Program-made: the position numbers and the translations under genes
Origin: Candidatus Villigracilis affinis
GTDB lineage: Bacteria; Chloroflexota; Anaerolineae; Anaerolineales; Villigracilaceae
Length of the DNA: 64,000 nucleotides
Assembly (NCBI GenBank): GCA_016718275.1
Contig: JADKEA010000001.1
Location: 310,001 to 374,000 of the forward strand
Direction of reading: 5' to 3'
Shown here: positions 1 to 7,866 of the stretch, piece after piece
Numbering within the stretch: the stretch's first letter is position 1
Layout of the letters: each line of letters opens with the position of its first letter
Notes under the pieces: model-generated
Seen by the model: only the letters and a program-made list of their open reading frames with translations
The model's database searches: none
What the model was told of the DNA's origin: nothing

Positions 1-1773
1 AATAATATTTCTTACCTCATCCCGCGCGGCATTTAGAACCTCTGCATAAGTTTGCGAGCGTTCCAGATTTCTGGATAGACGGAGTAGTGACTGCGAATGC
101 CTCTCCCGCTCCTGAAGTTTCTCCTCCGCCTGCTTACGCTCGGTGATGTTGCGGACTGTTGTAAGGCTGAATTTCGCGCCATCGTATTCAACGACGGAAG
201 AACCGATCTCTACGGGAAAAGTGCGGCCATCGCGCATTTTATGTCGTGTTTCGAATATTGGATAAGAGTCGTTTGAGAACTGTTTATCCATTATGTCTTT
301 GGCCCCGCCAGATGTAATAACAGCATCAATATCGGATGGCCCCATGGTTAAGAGTTCTTCCCGCGTGTAGCCCAGGGAACGGCAGGCCGCATCGTTAACA
401 TAAGCGAAGGTCAATTGTTCGTTGATCAGGAAGACTGCATCGGACGATTGGTTAATAAGCGCGGTTAAGTATGATCAATTCTCTTTCATTGCGTTTGCGT
501 TCAGTGATATTACGCGCTATCCCCAGAAAAGAGACTACATTCCCGTCACCATCACGGATCACTGAAGAATTCGATGTATGCCACTGCCAGCTGCCATTTT
601 TATGTTTTACCCGATATTCAAATCCCGATTGTTTCTCACCGCTCAATACTGTTCGATTCAGAATATCGCGACATAAAGCAAGTTCATCAGGATGAACAAA
701 GACTTCAAAAGACTTGCCCACCACCTCGCTGGTCTCATGCCCCAACATCTCCTTCCAATTGGGAGAGACATATGTGAAGACCCCATCCGTCGACACTGTG
801 TAGACAATATCATTCGCTTCTTCCACAAACGAGCGAAACCGTTCCTCGCTTTCGTGCAATGCCAGCTCCGCCCGTTTGCGTTCCGTGTTGTCGAATATTG
901 TCGAACGGCTCATCACATAATTGCCGTCGCTGTCTTTTATCGCCGTCGCGTTCAGGAGCACGGGCAGAAGGGTTCCATCCTTGCGAATCATTTCGAATTC
1001 CAGATCAGATACCCAGCCTTGCTCTTTAAAAACAGGAAATTTTTCTTCAAATAATTTCAGACTGTTGCTCGTGAGAAAGTCTCGAAACCTGACTTTCCCG
1101 ACGATCTCATCACGGGAATATCCAAGCCATCGCAGTTCGGTGTCGTTGATAAGAATAATCAAACCATCTTTATCAAGTGAATGATAGCCACAGGGCGCAT
1201 TATTATAAAGATCCTTGATCGCCTCATTTGAGGCGCGAAGTTCCTCCGTCCGTTCTGCCACCTTGTTTTCCAATTCATCGCGGGCTTTTTGCAGCAAATC
1301 CCTTTGCTGGCGGTTTTCCAGTGAAAGCGCCACGTAATTGGCAAGGTTGTTGATAAACGGTTTATAGACATTAAAAACATCAAGATCGTCGACCTGGAAG
1401 ATAAAGAAACCGAAATGATGGTAGGGTGAAACAATGGCATTGAATTGCATACCTGGCTGGGCAGCTAATTCACACTGGAAGCCAGGTTCGAACGAAGAGA
1501 CCTTTTCGCGTTTTCCATCTCTTTCTCTCATCACCTTGCAGCTTTCGCAAATTTCAGTTTCCATTCCCCCCTTTGAATACTCACCTCATACAGGCAGACT
1601 CGACAAGCCTTGATTGCGGGAATACCAATCAATGTTTCAGCAAAGAATTCTGCAAGGCGTGTCGAATCAGGCAGAACGAAGTCAATATTTTGTGCCGCAA
1701 GGATTTGCCCCAAAACGCGCACGTCAGCTTTTTGCCAATCGTTCTTTTTGGTGCGGGTCTTACTTGTTTTCAT
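1..1773 (-). pseudogene. GAF/PAS multidomain sensor (probable histidine kinase), two frameshifts, runs off the left edge
   Basis: The reading frame starts at the ATG at 1773, which has an AGAAGGTG ribosome site about 9 nt upstream and lies 40 nt after the MEDS gene, so the two probably form an operon. A GAF-like N-terminal segment is followed by three PAS/PAC blocks; each of these ends in a typical NITERK-like sequence. The frame is broken twice. A G6 run at about 1565-1570 needs one extra G to join the GAF start to the next segment. At about 452-460 one surplus base introduces TAA; past it the frame is open again to position 1 and encodes a third PAS block. No kinase domain is visible because the gene leaves the window. 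The breaks may be real decay or homopolymer errors in a long-read assembly. Confidence 0.7.
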
Positions 1774-1813
1774 AAGCAGCACCTTCTTGAAGCCTTGAAA
1801 TCTGCGTGGACTT

Positions 1814-2443
1814 TTACTGCCCTGATCTAAATTCCTCGAGGAATTCATCCGACGACATAAAGTATGGGTTTTGAACAATTTTTCCCTGCACCACCATCCA
1901 GGGATGTATCTTTAACACTTTAAACAATGTCGCACCGTCAAACAGACGGGCATCATATTGGCACATTCCACTGTGAGGGAAATTTGCAACAATCGTATTG
2001 AGCAAAGCCTCATACTCCAGCAAATGATCAGAGCCGGGAATACCCTTGAGTGCCCAGGTCATCTCGCCGCAGCTGCGCTGGCCATTAAAACCAGCCTTCT
2101 TCGTCATTTCATAGCGGGGCGGCAGGGTACTGACCAATTCGCGCGGATTGAAGTATCCATTCGGGCAGTAGGCGCTCTCGGCGCTGAGTACTTTCACAGG
2201 TGGATTTTCGCTCGTTTCCGAAAGTTCCACTCCCGCTTCCAGAAGCCAAGAATGGACGACTTCCGGGGCAGTTGTATCGGCCAAATAGCGCACCTGCTCC
2301 CCCTGTTTGAGACCAGCCGCCATATACTCTGAGACGATCCTTTGACGGTCATCATCATTGTCATAGATCAGACACATATGGACCCCCTCAGGAAAATGTG
2401 TCTTCGTGAAGTCCATGTTTATTTCTTTTCTCAAACTATTCAT
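1814..2443 (-). CDS. MEDS-domain sensory protein
   Basis: This 209-residue protein matches the MEDS (methanogen/methylotroph DcmR sensory) family. It opens with FPEGVHMCLIYDNDDDRQRI and continues through a RecA-like fold with TWALKGIPGSDHLLEYEALL and a conserved CQYD motif near the end. MEDS domains are thought to bind ligands and usually sit beside histidine kinases or PAS proteins, as here. The ATG at 2443 is chosen because AGGAG lies 6 nt upstream; a longer frame to 2506 lacks such a site. It is cytoplasmic, with no membrane segment. The downstream PAS gene begins 40 nt after its stop, which suggests joint expression. The ligand is unknown. Confidence 0.82.
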   Translation of the reverse strand: MNSLRKEINMDFTKTHFPEGVHMCLIYDNDDDRQRIVSEYMAAGLKQGEQVRYLADTTAPEVVHSWLLEAGVELSETSENPPVKVLSAESAYCPNGYFNPRELVSTLPPRYEMTKKAGFNGQRSCGEMTWALKGIPGSDHLLEYEALLNTIVANFPHSGMCQYDARLFDGATLFKVLKIHPWMVVQGKIVQNPYFMSSDEFLEEFRSGQ

Positions 2444-2814
2444 CACAAGCTCCTTTGCAACACCCAGGCAGAATGTGGTTACCTGTGGGTATAAAATACA
2501 CACCAAACTGCGTTACGGCCAAAAGATAGCGGTAACGGTCCGGACTGGTTTTAGCACATCATTGCCTTGGGCTTTTCATCCGAACAATCCCCCCTTGGGA
2601 TGAAATGACTCTTCCCCCCGCCTGATCCTTCTGATGACAAGATTGCATAAAAACCTCCCGGGGTGGAAGCTGGATATCAATAAGACTTATTGACATCTCT
2701 TATTTTGACACATTCAAAGGTGTTTTTCTACTGCAAAAAATCATCAAAATACCGGATAATCTAAACCCGATCTTCTCCCAGTTATCGACTGGTATTCGAA
2801 GTTCCTTAAACAAG
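2444..2814. other. Intergenic region between leuS and the MEDS operon
   Basis: About 370 nt lie between the MEDS start and the leuS terminator. The region must hold the promoter of the leftward MEDS operon, but no convincing -35/-10 pair was found. No coding frame with a ribosome site is seen. The stretch is AT-rich around 2640-2760. Confidence 0.4.
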
Positions 2815-2852
2815 AAGTCCCTAATGGTTTTATAACCATCAGGGACTTTTCC
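2815..2852 (-). terminator. Intrinsic terminator of leuS
   Basis: An inverted repeat pairs AAGTCCCT-ATGGTT with AACCAT-AGGGACTT around a short loop. It lies just past the leuS stop and has T/A runs on both sides, so it could work in both directions. Confidence 0.8.
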
Positions 2853-2872
2853 TGTCAATTTTCTACCTTTTA

Positions 2873-5719
2873 TTACACAACCACACTAACCAATTTTCCT
2901 TTCGCCACGATCACCTTGCGAGGTTCCTTGCCTTCCAAATATTTCTGGACAATTTCACTCGCCAGTGCCGCAGCCTTGACTTCCTCTTCGGTGGCTTCAG
3001 CTGCGACGGTGATGCGGTCACGCACTTTACCGTTGATCTGGACGGGCAATTCGATGACATCTTCTTTCGCGGCGGCTTCGTCCACGGTGGGCCATTGCTG
3101 GGTATGAACAGAGTAGGGTTTGCCCAACTGTAACCATAATTCCTCGGCAATGTGCGGGGTGACAGGAGCCATCATTCTCAAGTAAATATCCTGTGCTTCC
3201 TTCCACTCGTCAGTGCCTGCCGCGCCTGCCTCACGAGCCTTGTACATTTCGTTCATCAATTCCATCAAGGATGAAACGATTGTATTGAACTCAAATTGTT
3301 CAAAGTTGCGAGTCACACGGCGCAAGGTCTGGTGGACCTTTCGGCGCAGATTCTTTTTCGTTTCGTCAGAGGCAGTGATCGGCGGAGTCGGATCCGTGAA
3401 CAAAGTCCACACGCGGCGTATCCAACGTACTGATCCTTCAATGCCTTGCGAATCCCACGGCGCACCCATTTCCCAACGCGCGAAGAACATGATGTAGGCA
3501 CGCACGCTATCTGCACCGTATTTATTCACCAACACATCGGGGGCAATCACATTGCCCTTGCTCTTCGACATCTTGTCGCCGTCTTCGCCCAGCACCATGC
3601 CCTGGTTACGCAATTGCAGCATCGGCTCGTGACCTTCCACAATGCCCGCATCGCGCAGCGCCTTATGGAAAAAGCGTGTGTACAGCAAATGCATGGTGGC
3701 ATGTTCAATGCCGCCCGTGTATGTGTCAACGGGCATCCAGTAATCATATTCGGCAGGGTCGAACGGACCCTTATCATAATGCGGCGACAGGTAGCGCAGG
3801 TGATACCACGATGAACACATGAATGTGTCCATCGTATCGGTCTCGCGAGTCGCGGGTCCGTTGCAGACAGGGCAGGTTGTATTCTTCCAGGTCGGATGCA
3901 GTTTCAACGGACTTTCGCCAGTTGGGCGCCATTCCACATCTTCGGGCAGTGTCACGGGCAGTTGGTCATCAGGCACAGGGTTCCAGCCGTGTATCTCACA
4001 ATTGACCATCGGGATCGGCGCGCCCCAATAACGCTGTCGGCTGATCAACCAATCGCGATAACGATAATTGACAGACTCTTTGCCAATGCCCTGTTGTGCC
4101 AGCCAATCCAACACGGCCGCAATGCTCGGGTTCTTTCTTCCTTTTTCTGTATTGACCTTCGTTCCGTTCAACATGCCTGAGTTGACCATTACGCCTGCTC
4201 CAACGAAAGCGGCAGTTAACTCCGCCCCATCCGCTTCGGACTCAACCTCGGGTTTGATGACTGGTACGATGGGCAGTTCATATTTTTTGGCAAAAGCAAA
4301 ATCGCGCTCGTCATGCGCGGGCACCGCCATGATCGCGCCTGTGCCGTAGGACATCATGACATAGTCCGCGATCCAAATTGGGATACGTGCCTGATTCACA
4401 GGGTTGATGGCATACGCGCCCGTGAACACGCCCGTCTTTTCCTTGTCCACTGCGCCGCGTTGAATTTCAGTTTGACGAGCGGCTTGTGCCTTGTATTCTT
4501 CAACAACAGCTTTATTTTCAGGCGTGGTAATTTCACTCACCAATGGATGTTCTGGTGAGAACACCATGAACGTCGCGCCCCACAATGTATCGGGACGAGT
4601 GGTGAATATCTCCACATCATGGTTGCCAATTTCAGTCTTAAACACGACAGATGCGCCTTCACTGCGATCGATCCAATTCGTCTGTAAGGTTTTCACGCGT
4701 TCGGGCCAGTCAATGCCATCGAAGTTCAATAATTCATCAGCGTACTTGGTGGCCTTGAAGAACCACTGGTCCAGATTCTTTTTGATGACTGGAGTGCCGC
4801 AGCGTTCGCAATGACGGTCATCTCCCCAAACCTGCTCGCGTGCCAAAGTCGTATTACATTTCGGGCACCAATCCACCGCAGACATTTTGCGATAGGCCAA
4901 TCCCTGCTTGTACAACTGAATAAAGAACCACTCTGTCCATTTGTAATATTCTGGAGACGCTGATATGGCCTCACGCTCCCAATCGAACATTGTGCCCATG
5001 GTCTTCATTTGTGTGCGCATACGGTCGATATTTTGGAAGGTGCGCTTCATCGGGTGCACGCCATCTTTGATGGCTGCATTCTCTGCGGGCAGACCGAATG
5101 CGTCGAAGCCCATCGGGAACAATACGTTGTAGCCCTTCATCCGCATGAAACGCGCACGCGTATCCGGGGGGATCATCGAAAACCAGTGACCAATATGCAA
5201 GTCACCGCTGGGGTAAGGCAGCATGGTCAATGCATAATGCTTCGGCTTGCTATTATCGATCACCGCGCGGTACAGCTTGTCCGCTTCCCATTTTTTCTGC
5301 CATTTTGATTCGATTTCCTTCGGGTTGTAGGCTTTATCCTGCCAGTTCGGAGCGGAATCGGCGGGTCTTTTTGTTTTGACAGGGACGATCTCGTTTGGTT
5401 TTTCGGTCACGGGCACCACAGCTTTCTGCTTTTCAGCCACCACAACCAAGGCCATCTTCTTCACAGGCTCGATCGCCATTGTGGTTTTCTTCGTTGATTT
5501 AGGCGCGGCTTTCTTTACAACCGCCTTTTTCCCTTTCGGGGACGATGTTGCAGCAACCTTCTTCGTTACAGCTTTTTGGGCTGCGGGTTTGCTCTTTGCC
5601 GTGCTTTTCTTGACAGCAGGTTTCGCTTTCGGAGCTGCCTTGGCCGCATTTACGGTCTTCTTTACAACTGCCTTCTTGGGAGTCGCCTTTTTGACTGTTT
5701 TCTTTTTTGTAGTCGCCAT
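2873..5719 (-). CDS. leuS: Leucyl-tRNA synthetase with a Lys/Ala-rich N-terminal extension
   Basis: This is class I leucyl-tRNA synthetase, which charges tRNA-Leu. The HIGH signature is PYPSGDLHIGHW and the KMSKS signature is KMSKSKGNV. Zinc-ribbon cysteine pairs, the editing domain and the anticodon-binding C-terminus are all present. The ATG at 5719 has GAGGT 6 nt upstream, giving 948 residues. Roughly the first 125 residues are an extension made of KKA, KKT and AAPK repeats that resembles histone H1 tails. The catalytic body begins near AYNPKEIESKWQKKW and has the usual length of about 820 residues. The tail is absent from ordinary bacterial LeuS; it may bind tRNA or other nucleic acid (inference). 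Expression is under a T-box leader and two tRNA-Ala genes lie upstream on the same strand. Confidence 0.97.
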   Translation of the reverse strand: MATTKKKTVKKATPKKAVVKKTVNAAKAAPKAKPAVKKSTAKSKPAAQKAVTKKVAATSSPKGKKAVVKKAAPKSTKKTTMAIEPVKKMALVVVAEKQKAVVPVTEKPNEIVPVKTKRPADSAPNWQDKAYNPKEIESKWQKKWEADKLYRAVIDNSKPKHYALTMLPYPSGDLHIGHWFSMIPPDTRARFMRMKGYNVLFPMGFDAFGLPAENAAIKDGVHPMKRTFQNIDRMRTQMKTMGTMFDWEREAISASPEYYKWTEWFFIQLYKQGLAYRKMSAVDWCPKCNTTLAREQVWGDDRHCERCGTPVIKKNLDQWFFKATKYADELLNFDGIDWPERVKTLQTNWIDRSEGASVVFKTEIGNHDVEIFTTRPDTLWGATFMVFSPEHPLVSEITTPENKAVVEEYKAQAARQTEIQRGAVDKEKTGVFTGAYAINPVNQARIPIWIADYVMMSYGTGAIMAVPAHDERDFAFAKKYELPIVPVIKPEVESEADGAELTAAFVGAGVMVNSGMLNGTKVNTEKGRKNPSIAAVLDWLAQQGIGKESVNYRYRDWLISRQRYWGAPIPMVNCEIHGWNPVPDDQLPVTLPEDVEWRPTGESPLKLHPTWKNTTCPVCNGPATRETDTMDTFMCSSWYHLRYLSPHYDKGPFDPAEYDYWMPVDTYTGGIEHATMHLLYTRFFHKALRDAGIVEGHEPMLQLRNQGMVLGEDGDKMSKSKGNVIAPDVLVNKYGADSVRAYIMFFARWEMGAPWDSQGIEGSVRWIRRVWTLFTDPTPPITASDETKKNLRRKVHQTLRRVTRNFEQFEFNTIVSSLMELMNEMYKAREAGAAGTDEWKEAQDIYLRMMAPVTPHIAEELWLQLGKPYSVHTQQWPTVDEAAAKEDVIELPVQINGKVRDRITVAAEATEEEVKAAALASEIVQKYLEGKEPRKVIVAKGKLVSVVV

Positions 5720-5909
5720 TCTTACCTCATCATAAATATTCTCATCTATTGATATTTCGATTTCAGTTTCATCATCCTCTGCTGCTGTAAGCGCGTTGAG
5801 GCTTGTTCTGAGCAAGGCCGAAGAGAAGAGGCCCCTGTTTCCAGAAGATGTAATTGATCCGAATGTTCATACGAGCCTCCTTTTCTTTAGGCAACCATCC
5901 AACTTAAAC

Positions 5910-5940
5910 AAAAAACCCTTCATCCACATCAGGGACGAAG
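5910..5940 (-). terminator. T-box-controlled terminator of the leuS leader
   Basis: On the minus strand an 8-bp stem (CTTCGTCC with GGATGAAG, one G-T pair) encloses a 7-nt loop and is followed by GGTTTTTT. It lies directly after the T-box sequence, where the terminator that competes with the antiterminator is expected. Confidence 0.85.
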
Positions 5941-6215
5941 AGTTCACTCCGCGGTACCACCCAGATTCGGTTGAAAAGTTTGAAGGCTACAAGTTGCAGG
6001 TTTCCCTTCAACATTCAACCTTTCAACTTTCAAACGCTCTTTGTTGCTGTAACGGGCTTACCCGTCGCTGACTACTTTGTTTCACCAGCGAAGTCCTCTT
6101 ACGAGATAACAGGCGAGTTCGGTCTTCTCGAATAGTGCCCCGTTGACACTGGTGCTGGGCTTCCACCTCACTCTCCCAACTCGCTGACGGGTTGACCTAC
6201 TACTCCTGTCATGAC
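5941..6215 (-). promoter_or_regulatory. T-box leader (Leu) of leuS
   Basis: The minus strand carries the T-box core GGGTGGTACCGCGG at 5949-5962, directly before the terminator. Upstream are a Stem I with an AGTAG turn, the AGAG and GGTGGAAG elements, and a GAACTC segment whose CTC (6115-6117) is the likely Leu specifier codon. An ACGGGTAAGCCCGT stem III follows. T-box leaders sense uncharged tRNA and permit readthrough into the synthetase gene. The linker between stem III and the T-box is unusually long and contains a heptad-repeat hairpin, listed separately. Confidence 0.9.
5969..6035 (-). repeat. Heptad-type inverted repeat in the leuS T-box linker
   Basis: The plus strand reads GTTGAAA-like units in the left arm (5969-6000) and CTTCAAC, ATTCAAC, CTTTCAAC, TTTCAAA units in the right arm (6006-6035). 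On the leader RNA the two arms form a long imperfect hairpin closed by GAAA. The units belong to the same word family as the array inside pheT (AGTTGAA). Confidence 0.65.
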
Positions 6216-6231
6216 TTTTCAGTTTTTAATT

Positions 6232-6307
6232 TGGTGGACCCAGAGGGATTCGAACCCTCGACCTTCTCAATGCCATTGAGACGCGCTCCCAACTGCGCTA
6301 TGGGCCC
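6232..6307 (-). tRNA. tRNA-Ala (anticodon GGC)
   Basis: A complete cloverleaf is visible: acceptor GGGCCCA/TGGGTCC, D stem GCGC, anticodon stem TCTCA/TGAGA with loop ATGGCAT (anticodon GGC), and T arm GAGGG-TTCGAAT-CCCTC. The discriminator is A and CCA is encoded. It lies between the second tRNA-Ala and the leuS T-box leader, all on one strand. Confidence 0.97.
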
Positions 6308-6329
6308 ATATAAATTTTTTCTGTAGCAG

Positions 6330-6402
6330 TGGACCTGAGGGGATTCGAACCCCTGGCCTCCTCAGTGCGATTGAGGCGCGCTCCCAACTGCGCTACAGGC
6401 CC
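6330..6402 (-). tRNA. tRNA-Ala (anticodon CGC)
   Basis: The cloverleaf has acceptor GGGCCTG/CAGGTCC, D stem GCGC, anticodon stem CCTCA/TGAGG with loop ATCGCAC (anticodon CGC), and T arm AGGGG-TTCGAAT-CCCCT. The sequence after the discriminator A is CTG, so CCA is not encoded, unlike the neighbouring tRNA-Ala. Confidence 0.97.
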
Positions 6403-6471
6403 GTTTATAAGGCGAAGCGTATTCTACCTGAGGCATTTGGGAATGTCAATGTGGAAAAATGGGTTTGTGGA

Positions 6472-7731
6472 CTATCCCTGTGCCGCCGAAAGTGAAACTT
6501 TGAAGGTCGCACCCTGCCCTGCCCCGTCAGATTCAGCCCAGAGCTTTCCGTCCTGCGCTTCGATCAATCCCTTTGCAATGGTAAGGCCAATGCCCAACCC
6601 GCCATAATGACGGGTGTTCGGCGGTTCGATCTGATAAAACTCTTCGAATATTTTTTGTAATTTATCAGAAGGAATACCGATACCGTGATCTTGTATCCAT
6701 GCCACAACCTGCTTGCCCTGTTCAGCCGCGCCGATGACGATCTCACTGCCTTCAGGTGAAAAACGGATCGCATTATTGAGCAGGTTAACAAATGCCAGCG
6801 CAGTCTTCTCTGCATCGACTTTCACAAAGATGGGAGTCTCTTGAAAATCGAGAACCAGACTCAGGTCACGCCTTGCCGCGAAGTATTTGATCTCATCCAC
6901 CGCAAAGTTCAAAACATCCTGAATCGAGATGCGGATGGGCCGCATTTCCATCTCATCGGCCTGAAGCAAGGTCAGGTTATTCATCTGATCGAGGAGCGAA
7001 CGCATCTGCGACGCCGCGCCAAGCACTTGATTGGCATGATCCGATGATTCACCTTTGGCACCTTCCTGCAGGAAGGTGGCGTAGCCGATGATGATCCCAA
7101 GCGGGGTACGCAATTCGTGTGAAGCCAGCGAAAGGAAATTGCTCTTGATCTGATTCGTTACCTTAACTTTTTCCAAAGCCTGTTGTGTAGTGCGCAGCAA
7201 ACGCGCGTTGTTGATCGCGATCGCAGCATGCGCGGCTATGACGGATAAGGTCGCCACATCGCTGTCGGTAAAGGCGCCGTCACGTTTGTTGACCGCTTCC
7301 AACACACCCATCGTGCGATCCTTAATGGGCATGGGCACGCCAAGCAATGTGTTCGTTTTGAATTTGATGTGATCTGAAACAGGAGCGTAATGACGCGGAT
7401 CCTGCTCGGCATTGTTCAGGATAAGCGGTTTGTTCGTACGGAAGATCGTACCCGCGAGACTGCTATCAATGGGAACGGGGATCTCCGCCAACTTCGCAGG
7501 ATCTGACCCCGTAGCCGCCGCAAAGAACAGGCGCGGATTCTTTTCATCATAAAGCAAAATGGATGATGCTTCACATTCCAACAGTTCGGTTGCGGTTGCG
7601 GTGATGAGCTGGAGCAGTTCATCAAGATCCAATGTGGAATTCAGCGTGACACTTAACTCCACAAGACGCAAAAGCAGGCTGTGTCGGCCTTCAAGTTCTT
7701 TGAGTTGACCCGTCTTTGAAAGGTTTGGCAT
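6472..7731 (-). CDS. GAF-domain sensor histidine kinase
   Basis: This is a soluble kinase of 419 residues. A GAF domain occupies about residues 40-195. The HisKA domain carries the phospho-acceptor motif SLASHELRTPLG. The HATPase_c domain shows the N box (NLLNNAIRF), the G1 box (DHGIGIP) and the G2 box (GGLGIGL). There is no transmembrane segment, so the signal is probably cytoplasmic. The ATG at 7731 is chosen because a TTGAAT-N17-TACACT promoter ends exactly 6 nt before it and no Shine-Dalgarno sequence is present, which points to a leaderless mRNA. No response regulator is adjacent on this strand. It is divergent from the kinase gene at 7867. Confidence 0.88.
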   Translation of the reverse strand: MPNLSKTGQLKELEGRHSLLLRLVELSVTLNSTLDLDELLQLITATATELLECEASSILLYDEKNPRLFFAAATGSDPAKLAEIPVPIDSSLAGTIFRTNKPLILNNAEQDPRHYAPVSDHIKFKTNTLLGVPMPIKDRTMGVLEAVNKRDGAFTDSDVATLSVIAAHAAIAINNARLLRTTQQALEKVKVTNQIKSNFLSLASHELRTPLGIIIGYATFLQEGAKGESSDHANQVLGAASQMRSLLDQMNNLTLLQADEMEMRPIRISIQDVLNFAVDEIKYFAARRDLSLVLDFQETPIFVKVDAEKTALAFVNLLNNAIRFSPEGSEIVIGAAEQGKQVVAWIQDHGIGIPSDKLQKIFEEFYQIEPPNTRHYGGLGIGLTIAKGLIEAQDGKLWAESDGAGQGATFKVSLSAAQG

Positions 7732-7737
7732 GCGAAC

Positions 7738-7766
7738 AGTGTACTTCTTTTTCAAAGTGAATTCAA
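7738..7766 (-). promoter_or_regulatory. Sigma70-type promoter of the GAF kinase, leaderless geometry
   Basis: On the minus strand the -35 box TTGAAT (7761-7766) and the -10 box TACACT (7738-7743) are separated by 17 nt. The ATG follows the -10 box after 6 nt. Confidence 0.7.
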
Positions 7767-7828
7767 GCCCCAGTTGTCCGAATTGCATGTCAAAAACGTG
7801 GCAGGTACAAAGGATGCATCTCTTTTCC

Positions 7829-7857
7829 TTGACCCGCTCCCCCGCACACCCTACAAT
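7829..7857 (+). promoter_or_regulatory. TTGACC-N17-TACAAT promoter of the membrane histidine kinase
   Basis: TTGACC (7829-7834) and TACAAT (7852-7857) are 17 nt apart. The ATG lies only 9 nt after the -10 box, so the leader would be at most a few bases. The same two hexamers at the same spacing occur at 13380 and 15815. Confidence 0.75.
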
Positions 7858-7866
7858 TCAAGCACG

